From Tubulanus polymorphus (Eukaryota; Nemertea; Palaeonemertea; Tubulaniformes; Tubulanidae): a stretch of DNA of 64,000 nucleotides. The DNA is taken from NCBI RefSeq assembly GCF_964204645.1, contig NC_134033.1:6794231-6858230 (forward strand). Direction: 5' to 3'. The position numbers and the translations under genes are program-made. Every line of letters begins with the position of its first letter. Positions within the stretch are counted from its first letter, which is position 1. This document shows, piece after piece, positions 30,423 to 43,600 of this stretch. The notes beneath the pieces were generated by a model. It was not told the origin of the DNA. It made no database searches and worked only from the letters and a program-made list of their open reading frames with translations.

Positions 30423-33090
30423 TAACCATAAGGTAATGTTTTTATTCCATCATCCAAAATATATCTCTTATCGTCGAATGGATTTAAGCTAGTTTTTTCA
30501 ACTTCATTAATGTACATCTCGTGATCTTCTAAACAATTCATTTTATGTTTCATAACTATTGAGTTATATAAACACTTAATATAATCTTGAAATTCTATAT
30601 GTTTGTCAACCACATGCTTTGTGATTCCTTTTAACTTTTTAGCTTCATGATCTTTTGTTCTATAACTATTCATTTTACTTCTTATCCCAACAAATACAAT
30701 CATTTCATCACCCCCTAATTCATCTTTAAATTTACCAGGAATTTTTTTATTATCATTGCTAAATAGTTCATGATCTTCTGGATAATTGCTATAGTCAAAA
30801 TGATGTTTTAATGTCATTTGTCTTGATTTTTAGTATGTAACTGTCGGTATTGACCGCTATTAATGGAAATCCACAGTTAAATGTTCCATCATCAGTTGAT
30901 AAATCATAAACATAATCTGATGGCTGATATATTTCAAATAAATCTTTAACTTCGTCAGTTATTTCTATTTCTACATGGCTTAAGTTAAAGCAATTTGGTT
31001 TAGATTTAATCAATCCAATATTCATATTAAAACCTAATGAATTGCATAATAGATTCAATCCTGATATACCAACTTTTCCTTTTTGTGCAAATGTTATTAC
31101 TGGAGAACTCGTAAATTTTTTAGCACCATCTGCTGCATAAAATCCAATGAAGAACCATCTTCTTAAATTATATTTTGCATTTAATACATAATCTGGAACT
31201 ATCTTTTCTTTTGTTGAAGTATTACTTTTCACTAATGCGTGAATATAGAATTCATCATTATATTTTGTGGCAAAATCTTTAGGATTATTTACAAATATTC
31301 TATAAACCGCTGATGATTTCATATGATCCACGATTCTAAATATTTTGTGTGAATAAACATCTTCACAATATTTTTTAATTCTTTCTAATAATTTCAATTC
31401 TTGATTACATAAATACCAACGATATTGAGTGCTATTAACATATTTATACACACTTGCTGAACCATCACCCATGAAAAATCCTGTGATAAAATATTCTTTT
31501 TCTTCTAATGTTTCAGGTTCTATATCATAAATATTATCAATTATTTCATCAAATTACATATGATTCATTCTTTGGAAAAATCTTTTATGTAATAATTCAT
31601 CTCCAATTTTTACATCAGTTGGTTTTATTTCATCACCATTTCGTTTAATTAAACTATGATCTTCTGTAACATCTACAAACCCGAATATAGTTCTAACTCT
31701 ATAAATTTTCTTATTCGTTTTATGCCTAATAATATCTTTTAATTTTTTCCATCCATTTCTTGTCCAAACATCCATTAATCCATTTATTTGTATCAATTCT
31801 TTTTTACCATACGAAATATAAAGTTCATTTTGTTTTGGAATTATTTCTGAAATTCTTCTAATTAATATTTGGTTATTGTATTTTAATAATATTGGGGTAT
31901 CAGCTGTTACAGAATCAAAATATAATATTTCAATATGCTTTTCCCCAAAAAGTGGTTGTAAAACATTATAATAAAAATCATACATTAATAATTTTGATAT
32001 TTCTAAAACAGTTGAACGTATAAATATAGGTTTATGAAATTTCATTGACGTTCTTTTTAATTTTACCGCGGTTAAATAATCTTCAAATCTCTTATTTCCC
32101 TAACTGTCTTGGACTTGATTGTAAATGTCTTAATCTTTCACAATTATTTACTAATTCAATATCATTTCTATTTCTAATATTTTCACATGTTTTTCCATAA
32201 AAACTATTATTCATTAATTTAAGGAAATCTTTTTCAAAATCTGTTTTAGATATGGTTCTCTGTTGAGTATTAAAATCTATATATTTTTCTAACCACTTCG
32301 ATAGATTAAATTCAATATATCTATGTACTTTCTTTAATTTCATTCCTTGTTTTAGATAAAATTGTAACATCCTATAATGAACAATATAATTGTATTTATT
32401 ATTTTGAGTAAGTATTAATTTTTCTGTAAAAACTTGATCTTTCGGTTTTATTTTTTTCTGATATTCACTTAAATATTTATCATCTACGGCTAAATGTTCT
32501 GGGCAATATGGTTTCTTGTGTTAAACTTGATGTTATCAGGATATTCTAAATCAACTACAAAGAAATAACCAATTGGTGCTTCATCTTTTAAACCCATAAT
32601 TGCACTTTTCCAATCAGTTTTATCATCATTATCAACTTTTTTTAATATAACAAATCTATAACATTTTCATCATCATAATATTCTGTTAAATATAAAGCTT
32701 CTAATGTATAATCTTTAATATTTTCACCTTTTGTCTCTGGTTATTGCATTAATTCGAATATATTTATTTTTAAATTATTAACTTTTTCTATTTTAGGAAT
32801 CATTTTTATAGTTACAGGATATTGATCAATTTTATATAATGTTTCATATTTCCGGTAACATATTATTCTAAAACTATGCGTAATATCTTCTGTTGGGTGT
32901 AAACAACTAATAATTGACCATGGAAAACATTTATCATCTTCATTTTGAACATTTATTACTGCTTTTGTTGTAAATGGTAATTTAATATAAGATGATGCTT
33001 TAATATCCTTTTCTGTTGTAAAGTTTGAATCATTTTTAAACATTTTATTACTTTTTGATGTTTTATTTCTTTTTGTATTATAAACATATA
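30419..33090 (-). pseudogene. Intein-bearing PolB, internally deleted
   Basis: Starts inside the N-terminal region ('FKNDSNFTTEKDIKASSYIK'). A deletion near 32650 removes the exonuclease domain, the Cys/His block and polymerase motif A. Motif B ('KLMNNSFYGKTCEN') is present. Motif C is split by an intein (31913-30849). The C-terminus ends 'DDGIKTLPYGY'. Other lesions are a TAA near 32741, a frameshift near 32095 and a frameshift or deletion near 30815. It is clearly dead. It shares about 90 percent of bases with element 4 by eye across the intein. Confidence 0.9.
30849..31913 (-). other. LAGLIDADG intein in PolB motif C, element 3
   Basis: 355 codons between 'LYFD' and 'TDSYIL'. It starts with Ser ('SVTADTPILL') and has the splicing block 'VTEDHSLIKRNGDE' (TxxH), LAGLIDADG motifs 'GFFMGDGSASVY' and 'FFIGFYAADGAK', then 'YVYDLSTDDGTFNCG' and a terminal Asn before Thr. 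Protein splicing would restore motif C. The penultimate residue is Val rather than the usual His. One in-frame TAA (31554-31556) interrupts it where element 4 has Ser. Its length equals that of the element 4 copy. Confidence 0.88.
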
Positions 33091-33133
33091 GTATATATTT
33101 TGTATTATAAGATGTATCTGTTTTTCAATTCAG

Positions 33134-35818
33134 CTCCAGTTGCCAACCTGTTGGCTAAACGATTCGGTTTCCGCAAGGTATTCCTCGTCGCTTCGATGTT
33201 AAACAGCGCAGCAGTTTCACTGACATCATGTGTAGATAATTTGTACGTTGCGATAGTCCTGCGAATATTAGCAGGTAATAAAACCCACCAGAATCATTAT
33301 CAGTTTGAGCTCAGAGTTTAATGGTTTCGCTCGCCTAAGCTGATGCGAACGCAAAGCCTGGTCGCGCTTCCTCCATTGGTGTAATATTAATTCGGATGAA
33401 GACAATACATAACCATTTGAATTAACAGTATAATTTATTGACGTTTATTCAACTCTCTGATGATATGGAATTCATCAATGCTTCTGACATATAGTAAACA
33501 ATTAATCTCTGAACGTGATTAACATCGAAATTGCAACCCGGTAAAGGCTGGCTTATGTCGACAAGCAACGCGACGCCTACCGACGCAACTGGGTTTATCG
33601 CCGATTAGCGGCTATTAGCGGCCTACGAGATGCCGCCAGTTGCTGCTCTATCGGTTCGACATAAGCCGGCTTGCGACGGCAATCCGACGCCTACCGACTC
33701 CTCGCAATCCGTATTCGGCTAGTTGCCCATGTTCTACTCCGGCCTACGGTAGGCGGACAGTTGCTTTCGATCGCAACGGACATAAGCTCATATGCGACGC
33801 GACGGAACTGAGTGCAGGGGTTCCAGCCAATATGACACCGCATATACATAGTACAAATTATCACCGCTAGTTAGCGTCATTCGTAATTAGTCATAAACTT
33901 TCAAATTCTTGTAGTTCAAAACGTAAAGCAAACCTTCAGCACGGCAGAGGACTGGACCGAAGATCTAGAAACGAAATTGGCACTCAGGTCGCCCTTACAA
34001 CTGCGACTACAACTGGAAGCGACTGATTCGAGCAACTGACAGCGATCGTCAGCGACTGGTTTTTTGCCAGTTGCGGCGACATGAGCGCGTGTACAACTGA
34101 CACCGACGGGTCGGTGACGGAAAAAGTGCCAGTCGCTATGAGTTAAACATGTTGAACTTTCAGCAACGCGTCGCAGCGACTACTACTAGTTGTGTAGCGT
34201 TTTTGTCGACCTGAGCGATTCTGCAACCGGTTTCCGATATCCAACTAAAATGACCTTCAGTTTGCCGCTGTTTATGGGTTCGAGTCCTGCTGTATAATGT
34301 TTACTAAAACAATTTTATTTAGGCCACTTTTTGTCAATAACCGACTATTTGTTCATTCTATAGAACACTGATAAATAGAACAGTCTCCAGACTCTAAAAA
34401 GTGATTTTTGAACGAAAATGACAAACTACTTTATCGCGCCTCGTGATTAGCAGATTGAATCGAATCGAATTGACGAATCCCTGCAATGAGACGTGGCTTA
34501 ATTTGCTTAAATCAAGAAAAATATCAATATATTCAGTCAGAAACGAAAATGCGCGCTGATAAACATGGGTGGCGCTATTTTGAACAGATCACGTGATAAT
34601 TTGAATCGTGCGTTGCAGCAACGGCCGTAGATTAAGATAAACCGGTCGACAACTACTTTAACTTTTAAACATTTTTATTCTGCTTTTATTCTCCATATAT
34701 GTTTTCACCTGGGGATATGTAGCCTAATTCACTGTAAAGTCCATGAACTGACTAAAGAAAGAAGTGCGGCAAGCAACAACGGCACGAACCATTCGCAAGC
34801 TAGGATGATTGATTCGCCACGACCTAATAGTTCACATTTTCTTTCAGGATATGGTCTCGCAGTACAAATACATTCACTACTTCCATATTTGTTATGCCGT
34901 TTCCGAAAATACGCTGCCTTTGCTCAATGTATCAGAAGCGTTGCGCTGTCAGCAGGAACCTTCGTGTTCTCATTCCTTATCAATTACTGTTTGGGAGAGT
35001 ATGGCTGGCGTGGGTGCTGTTTGATTATCGGTGCAATCGCATTTCAGCAATGGGCGTTAGGGTGTATGTTCACCCAATGGTCCGATCGATCTTCTTTGGA
35101 ACTACATGAAGGTTTTCGCAACGAGCATAATCATAATAACGACAGCCCCAAGCGTCTTCGCGATATTCATCAATTAGATCTTTTTAAACGGAAAGTATTC
35201 TTGGCATTTGTTTTACACTCATTTGTGTTACTGGGAGCCGTCTCTACGATCTACGTGCATATTGTGTCGGGCACCAAAGTTCTATTGGAAATATCCTCTG
35301 AGCAGGCTAGATTTACACTTTCGGCTATTGCTTTGTCGAATTTAGTCGGGCGTTTTATCGTTCCGCTAATGACTAAACACCCCAAGATAGATTCACTCAC
35401 ACTGCATATGATTCTCAACGCACTTCTCGCGATCCAAGTTTGTGTTATCCCATTCGTGAAGGGCAATGTGAGAGCCCAATTAGTCAGCGCGTCTGTAGGA
35501 TTTTTATTATCTGGCTTTGGTTGTTTATATCCGCTAATACTATTAGAACTGTTCGGAAATGAATATCTGTTTATGTCGTATGCTTATAGTGTATTTTTCG
35601 GTGGATTCGCGTATCTGTTCGGCGCTCCAGTTGCAGGTACATAAGATGATTACCAAATTTATTGATATTCAAAATTGTGCCGATTATTGACTACGTTTTG
35701 AAACTGGTCTTTTTCAGGATGGCTTTACGATATTACACAGGACTATGCGATATCGTTTTATTTTTGTGCCGGGTTGCTGATAACAAGTGTTGCGATATTA
35801 ATTCCTGGATGCGTTTAA
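33134..35818 (+). CDS. SLC16/monocarboxylate-transporter-like MFS protein, 3' exons
   Basis: Three exons with consistent phase: 33134-33274, 34848-35636 and 35718-35818 (stop TAA 35816-35818). Acceptors are TTCAG at all three, and donors are GTAATA and GTACAT. The first encodes 'LLAKRFGFRKVFLVASML', the loop between transmembrane helices typical of MFS proteins. The second covers about seven hydrophobic helices with a polar central loop ('NEHNHNNDSPKRLRD'). The last ends 'WLYDITQDYAISFYF...', matching SLC16 C-termini. Such proteins carry monocarboxylates or related solutes across the plasma membrane; the substrate cannot be told. The first exons, with helix 1, are not found and would lie beyond element 3. 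Confidence 0.85.
33548..33669. repeat. Inverted repeat in a transporter intron
   Basis: A roughly 13-bp sequence 'ggcttatgtcga' at 33548 recurs inverted at 33655-33669 ('tcgacataagcc'), with a further partial copy near 33777. It is GC-rich relative to its surroundings and may be part of a small transposon. Confidence 0.5.
33983..34215. mobile_element. MITE-like element in a transporter intron
   Basis: A 233-bp GC-rich segment bounded by CTCAGGTCG and its inverted copy CGACCTGAG. It is internally rich in 'gcgac'/'cagtcgc' blocks and has no coding capacity. Target-site duplication is not clear. Confidence 0.5.
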
Positions 35819-36490
35819 ACCACACCAAGAACCGGCATATAAATTGCCTGAAAGTATGACTATTATTGTCCAATACGCGTTTATATATATTTACATTCAT
35901 ACTTCATTTAAGTACTTAATTAGTGCACCTCTGATGATTTATCTCTCTCAATACAATTATTATCACTTACCAGACAATATAGTATGTAGACAAGAGCTTG
36001 ACGTATTTTTCTTGCCATGAGGATGGATTTCCTTTATATTGAAAAAGAAAAAAAAAATCAAACGATACAACAATCCTTAAAACATTCTCCACGTCGTGGG
36101 CAAAATATTTCGCCTTATGAGATGACTAAATGTGCTGTCATGGGCAGGTGTTGTCGTCTCATTTGCCAGGGATATATCTAAAAAAATATCATTGAAAAAA
36201 AGTTTATACGGCAATTTTCATTACATTATGATGTAGGAATAAACCATCAAGTGATATTTTCGCATGCCAACGAACGAACAAACGAACGAACGAACGAACA
36301 AGATATGAAATGTTGTTTTCAGTATATACGTGATATGATTTGGTCTCAGACAAGATTTCTCATTTGCGATGAAAAACTATGACCGTCCATTTGTGTTATA
36401 AATCGAATCGCAACAAAACAAATTCAAAGTTTTAAATATGAATGAAACATACTTTTAGACAAACAAAAACCAAATCAAATCGTAAGAATA
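35819..36490. other. Non-coding host DNA with an ACGA microsatellite
   Basis: No gene is seen. An imperfect (ACGA)n tract lies at about 36268-36301. The satellite array begins shortly after. Confidence 0.55.
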
Positions 36491-37689
36491 GAGAACGTCT
36501 TTTCTCGCGCTGAAATTTTCGGGTCGAAAAGTGCTTTTCCTGATGATTTGAGCGCTTTTACGCATCGACATTGTCGTTTTTTCGATAGGAGGAAAATCTG
36601 ATGAGAAAACGTCTTTTCTCGCGCCGAACGACGTTTTCGGGTCGAAAAGTGCTTTTCCTAATGATTTGAGCGCTTTAACGCATTGACATTTTCATTTTTT
36701 GGATACGGGGAAAATTTGATAAGAAAACGTATTTTCTCGCGCTGAATGACGTTTTCGTGTTGATTAGTGCTTTTCCTGACGATTTGAGCGCTTTTACGCA
36801 TCGATATTGTCATTTTTGCGATAGGGGGAACATTTGATGGGAAAACGTCTTTTCTAGCGATGAACGAAGTTTTCGTATCGAAAAGTGCTTTTCCTAAAGA
36901 TTTGAGAGCTTTTACGCATCGACATTGTCATTATTCCGATAGGGGGAAAATTTGAAAAGAAAACGTCTTTTCTCGCGCTGAATGACGTTTTCGTGTCGAA
37001 AAGTGCTTTTCCTGACGATTTGAGCGCTTTTACGCATCGTTATATTTTCATTTTTTTGGATACGGGGAAAATTTGATAAGGAAACGTCTTTTCTCGCGAT
37101 GAACCACGTTTTCGGGTCGAAAAGTGCTTTTCCTGACGATTTGAGCGCTTTTACGCATCGTTATATTTTCTTTTTTTGGATACGGGGAATATTTGATACG
37201 AAAACGTCTTTTCTCGCGCTGAACGACGTTTTCGGGTCGAAAAGTGCTTTTCCTGACGATTTGAGTGCTTTTACGCATCGATATTGTCATTTTTCCGATA
37301 TGGGGAAATATTTGATACGAAAACGTCTTTTCTCGAGCTGAACGACGTTTTCGTGTCGAAAAGCTCTTTTCCTGACGATTTGAGCGCTTTTACGCATCGA
37401 CTTTGTCGTTTTTCCGATATGGGGAAATATTTGATACGAAAACGTCTTTTCTCGCGCTGAACGACGTTTTCGGTTCGAAAAGTGCTTTTCCTGACGATTG
37501 GAGGGCTTTTACGCATCGACATTTTCGTTTTTCCGATAGGGGGAATATTTGATACGAAAACGTCTTTTCTCGCGCTGAACGACGTTTTCGGGTCGAAAAG
37601 TGCTTTTCCTGACGATTTGAGCGCTTTTACGGATCGACATTGTCGTTTTTTCCGATAGGGGGAATATTCGATACGAAAACGTCTTTTCT

Positions 37690-40600
37690 AGCGCTGAACG
37701 ACGTATTCGGGTCGAAAAGTGCTTTTCTTGACGATTGGAGGGCTTTTACGCATCGACATTTTCCTTTTCCCGATAGGGAGAATATTTGATACGAAAACGT
37801 CTTTTCTCGCGCTGAACGACGTTTTCGGGTCGAAAAGTGCTTTTCTTGACAATTGGAGGGCTTTTACGCATCGACATTTTCGTTTTTCCGATAGGGGGAA
37901 TATTTGATACGAAAGCGTCTTGTTGGCGCTGAACGACGTTTTCAGGTCGAAAAGTGCTTTTCCTGACGATTTGAGCGCTTTTACGCATCGACATTGTCGT
38001 TTATTCCGATAGGGGGAATATTTGATACGAAGACGTCTTTTCTCGCGCTGAACGACGTTTACGTGTCGAAAAGCTCTTTTCCTGACGATTTGAGCGCTTT
38101 TACGCATCGACTTTGTCGTTTTTCCGATATGGGGAAATATTTGATACGAAAACGTCTTTTCTCGCGCTGAACGACGTTTTCGGTTCGAAAAGTGCTTTTC
38201 TTGACGATTGGAGGGCTTTTACGCATCGACATTGTCGTTTTTTTCCGATAGGGGGAATATTTGATACGAAGACGTCTTTTCTCGCGCTGAACGACATTTT
38301 CCTGTCGAAAAGTGCTTTTCCTGACGATTGGAGGGCTTTTACGCATCGACATTTTCGTTTTTCCGATAGGGGAATCTTCGATACGAAAACGTCTTTCTAG
38401 CGCTGAACGACGTATTCGTGTCGAAAAGCTATTTTCCTGACGATTTGAGCGCTTTTACGCATCGACATTGTCGTTTTTCCGATAGGGGAATCTTCGATAC
38501 GAAAACGTCTTTCTAGCGCTGAACGACGTATTCGTGTCGAAAAGCTCTTTTCCTGACGATTTGAGCGCTTTTACGCATCGACATTTTCCTTTTCCCGATA
38601 GGTGGAATATTTGATACGAAAACGTCTTTTCTCGCGCTGAACGACGTTTTCGGGTCGAAAAGTGCTTTTCCTGACGATTTGAACGCTTTTACGCATCGAC
38701 ATTGTCGTTTTTCCTATAGGTGGAAAATTTGATACGAAAACGTCTTTTCTCGCGCTGAACGACGTTTTGGGGTCGAAAAGTGCTTTTACTGACGATTTGA
38801 GCGCTTTTACGCATCGACATTGTCGTTTTTTCCGATAGGGGGAATATTTGATACGAAAACGTCTTTTCTCGCGCTGAACGACGTTTTCGTGTCGAAAAGC
38901 TCGTTTCCTGACGATTTGAGCGCTTTTACGCATCGACATTGTCGTTTTTCCGATATGGGGAAATATCTGATACGAAAACGTCTTTTCTCGCGCTGAATGA
39001 CGTTTTCGTGTTGATTAGTGCTTTTCCTGACGATTTGAGCGCTTTTATGCATCGATATTGTCATTTTTGCGATAGGGGGAACATTTGATGGGAAAACGTC
39101 TTTTCTAGCGATGAACGAAGTTTTCGTATCGAAAAGTGCTTTTCCTAAAGATTTGAGAGCTTTTACGCATCGACATTGTCATTATTCCGATAGGGGGAAA
39201 ATTTGAAAAGAAAACGTCTTTTCTCGCGCTGAATGACGTTTTCGTGTCGAAAAGTGCTTTTCCTGACGATTTGAGCGCTTTTACGCATCGTTATATTTTC
39301 ATTTTTTGGATACGGGGAAAATTTGATAAGGAAACGTCTTTTCTCGCGATGAACCACGTTTTCGGGTCGAAAAGTGCTTTTCCTGACGATTTGAGCGCTT
39401 TTACGCATCGTTATATTTTCTTTTTTTGGATACGGGGAAAATTTGATAAGAAAACGTCTTTTCTCGCGATGAACGAGCTTTCCTGGTCGAAAAGTGCTTT
39501 TCCTGACGATTTGAGCGCTGTTACGCATCGACATTGTCGTTTTTCCGATATGGGGAAATATTTGATACGAAAACGTCTTTTCTCGCGCTGAACGACGTTT
39601 TCGGGTCGAAAAGTGCTTTTCCTGACGATTGGAGGGCTTTTACGCATCGACATTTTCGTTTTTCCGATAGGGGGAATATTTGATACGAGAACGTCTTTTC
39701 TCGCGGTGAACTACGTTTTCGGGTCGAAAAGAGCTTTCCTGACGATTTGAGCGCTTTTACGCATCGACATTTTCCTTTTCCCGATAGGGGAATATTTGAT
39801 ACGAAAACGTCTTTTCTCGCGCTGAACGACGTTTTCGGGTCGAAAAGTGCTTTTCCTGACGATTTGAGTGCTTTTACGCATCGATATTGTCATTTTTCCG
39901 ATATGGGGAAATATTTGATACGAAAACGTCTTTTCTCGAGCTGAACGACGTTTTCGTGTCGAAAAGCTCTTTTCCTGACGATTTGAGCGCTTTTACGCAT
40001 CGACTTTGTCGTTTTTCCGATATGGGGAAATATTTGATACGAAAACGTCTTTTCTCGCGCTGAACGACGTTTTCGGTTCGAAAAGTGCTTTTCCTGACGA
40101 TTGGAGGGCTTTTACGCATCGACATTTTCGTTTTTCCGATAGGGGGAATATTTGATACGAAAACGTCTTTTCTCGCGCTGAACGACGTTTTCGGGTCGAA
40201 AAGTGCTTTTCCTGACGATTTGAGCGCTTTTACGGATCGACATTGTCGTTTTTTCCGATAGGGGGAATATTCGATACGAAAACGTCTTTTCTAGCGCTGA
40301 ACGACGTATTCGGGTCGAAAAGTGCTTTTCTTGACGATTGGAGGGCTTTTACGCATCGACATTTTCGTTTTTCCGATAGGGGGAATATTTGATACGAAAG
40401 CGTCTTGTTGGCGCTGAACGACGTTTTCAGGTCGAAAAGTGCTTTTCCTGACGATTTGAGCGCTTTTACGCATCGACATTGTCGTTTATTCCGATAGGGG
40501 GAATATTTGATACGAAGACGTCTTTTCTCGCGCTGAACGACGTTTACGTGTCGAAAAGCTCTTTTCCTGACGATTTGAGCGCTTTTACGCATCGACTTTG

Positions 40601-43600
40601 TCGTTTTTCCGATATGGGGAAATATTTGATACGAAAACGTCTTTTCTCGCGCTGAACGACGTTTTCGGTTCGAAAAGTGCTTTTCTTGACGATTGGAGGG
40701 CTTTTACGCATCGACATTGTCGTTTATTCCGATAGGGGGAATATTTGATACGAAGACGTCTTTTCTCGCGCTGAACGACGTTTACGTGTCGAAATGCTCT
40801 TTTCCTGACGATTTGAGCGCTTTTACGCATCGACTTTGTCGTGTTTCCGATAGGGGGAATATTTGATACGAAAACGTCTTTTCTCGCGCTGAACGACGTT
40901 TTCGAGTCGAAAAGCTATTTTCCTGACGATTTGAGCGCTTTTACGCATCGACATTTTCATTTTCCCGATAGGGAGAATATTTGATACGAAAACGTCTTTT
41001 CTTGCGCTGAACGACGTTTTCGGGTCGAAAAGCTCTTTTCCTGACAATTTGAGCGCTTTTACGCATCGACATTTTCCTTTTCCCGATAGGGAGAATATTT
41101 GATACGAAAACGCCTTTTCTCGCGCTGAACGACGTTTTCGGGTCGAAAAGTGCTTTTCTTGACGATTGGAGGGCTTTTACGCATCGACATTTTCGTTTTT
41201 CCGATAGGGGGAATATTTGATACGAAAGCGTCTTGTTGGCGCTGAACGACGTTTTCAGGTCGAAAAGTGCTTTTCCTGACGATTTGAGCGCTTTTACGCA
41301 TCGACATTGTCGTTTATTCCGATAGGGGGAATATTTGATACGAAGACGTCTTTTCTCGCGCTGAACGACGTTTACGTGTCGAAAAGCTCTTTTCCTGACG
41401 ATTTGAGCGCTTTTACGCATCGACTTTGTCGTTTTTCCGATATGGGGAAATATTTGATACGAAAACGTCTTTTCTCGCGCTGAACGACGTTTTCGGTTCG
41501 AAAAGTGCTTTTCTTGACGATTGGAGGGCTTTTACGCATCGACATTGTCGTTTTTTTCCGATAGGGGGAATATTTGATACGAAGACGTCTTTTCTCGCGC
41601 TGAACGACATTTTCCTGTCGAAAAGTGCTTTTCCTGACGATTGGAGGGCTTTTACGCATCGACATTTTCGTTTTTCCGATAGGGGAATCTTCGATACGAA
41701 AACGTCTTTCTAGCGCTGAACGACGTATTCGTGTCGAAAAGCTATTTTCCTGACGATTTGAGCGCTTTTACGCATCGACATTGTCGTTTTTCCGATAGGG
41801 GAATCTTCGATACGAAAACGTCTTTCTAGCGCTGAACGACGTATTCGTGTCGAAAAGCTCTTTTCCTGACGATTTGAGCGCTTTTACGCATCGACATTTT
41901 CCTTTTCCCGATAGGTGGAATATTTGATACGAAAACGTCTTTTCTCGCGCTGAACGACGTTTTCGGGTCGAAAAGTGCTTTTCCTGACGATTTGAACGCT
42001 TTTACGCATCGAAATTGTCGTTTTTCCTATAGGTGGAAAATTTGATACGAAAACGTCTTTTCTCGCGCTGAACGACGTTTTGGGGTCGAAAAGTGCTTTT
42101 ACTGACGATTTGAGCGCTTTTACGCATCGACATTGTCGTTTTTTCCGATAGGGGGAATATTTGATACGAAAACGTCTTTTCTCGCGCTGAACGACGTTTT
42201 CGTGTCGAAAAGCTCGTTTCCTGACGATTTGAGCGCTTTTACGCATCGACATTGTCGTTTTTCCGATATGGGGAAATATCTGATACGAAAACGTCTTTTC
42301 TCGCGCTGAATGACGTTTTCGTGTTGATTAGTGCTTTTCCTGACGATTTGAGCGCTTTTATGCATCGATATTGTCATTTTTGCGATAGGGGGAACATTTG
42401 ATGGGAAAACGTCTTTTCTAGCGATGAACGAAGTTTTCGTATCGAAAAGTGCTTTTCCTAAAGATTTGAGAGCTTTTACGCATCGACATTGTCATTATTC
42501 CGATAGGGGGAAAATTTGAAAAGAAAACGTCTTTTCTCGCGCTGAATGACGTTTTCGTGTCGAAAAGTGCTTTTCCTGACGATTTGAGCGCTTTTACGCA
42601 TCGTTATATTTTCATTTTTTGGATACGGGGAAAATTTGATAAGGAAACGTCTTTTCTCGCGATGAACCACGTTTTCGGGTCGAAAAGTGCTTTTCCTGAC
42701 GATTTGAGCGCTTTTACGCATCGTTATATTTTCTTTTTTTGGATACGGGGAAAATTTGATAAGAAAACGTCTTTTCTCGCGATGAACGAGCTTTCCTGGT
42801 CGAAAAGTGCTTTTCCTGACGATTTGAGCGCTGTTACGCATCGACATTGTCGTTTTTCCGATATGGGGAAATATTTGATACGAAAACGTCTTTTCTCGCG
42901 CTGAACGACGTTTTCGGGTCGAAAAGTGCTTTTCCTGACGATTGGAGGGCTTTTACGCATCGACATTTTCGTTTTTCCGATAGGGGGAATATTTGATACG
43001 AGAACGTCTTTTCTCGCGGTGAACTACGTTTTCGGGTCGAAAAGAGCTTTCCTGACGATTTGAGCGCTTTTACGCATCGACATTTTCCTTTTCCCGATAG
43101 GGGAATATTTGATACGAAAACGTCTTTTCTCGCGCTGAACGACGTTTTCGGGTCGAAAAGTGCTTTTCCTGACGATTTGAGTGCTTTTACGCATCGATAT
43201 TGTCATTTTTCCGATATGGGGAAATATTTGATACGAAAACGTCTTTTCTCGAGCTGAACGACGTTTTCGTGTCGAAAAGCTCTTTTCCTGACGATTTGAG
43301 CGCTTTTACGCATCGACTTTGTCGTTTTTCCGATATGGGGAAATATTTGATACGAAAACGTCTTTTCTCGCGCTGAACGACGTTTTCGGTTCGAAAAGTG
43401 CTTTTCCTGACGATTGGAGGGCTTTTACGCATCGACATTTTCGTTTTTCCGATAGGGGGAATATTTGATACGAAAACGTCTTTTCTCGCGCTGAACGACG
43501 TTTTCGGGTCGAAAAGTGCTTTTCCTGACGATTTGAGCGCTTTTACGGATCGACATTGTCGTTTTTTCCGATAGGGGGAATATTCGATACGAAAACGTCT

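Larger units (their letters stand above)
28911..33090. mobile_element. Polinton element 3, rearranged partial copy
   Basis: It holds a fragment of the minor-capsid-like gene (28911-29340, -), foreign sequence (29341-29668), a zinc-type gene (29669-30422, +) and a 5'-truncated PolB with intein (33090-30419, -). No terminal repeats are visible. The PolB/intein and zinc gene match element 4, so it belongs to the same Polinton family as element 4 rather than element 2. The right edge cuts PolB inside its N-terminal region, and the host transporter exon begins about 45 bp further on. Confidence 0.85.

Noticed and set aside
34268-34282. tRNA or tRNA-derived SINE suggested by 'ggttcgagtcc'
   Set aside because: Only a B-box is present; the T-stem does not pair well and no A-box or cloverleaf is found upstream.
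34805-35109. Alternative plus-strand frames over the transporter exon
   Set aside because: The frame joined by the splice sites at 34848 and 35636 gives the MFS protein; the others are shadows.
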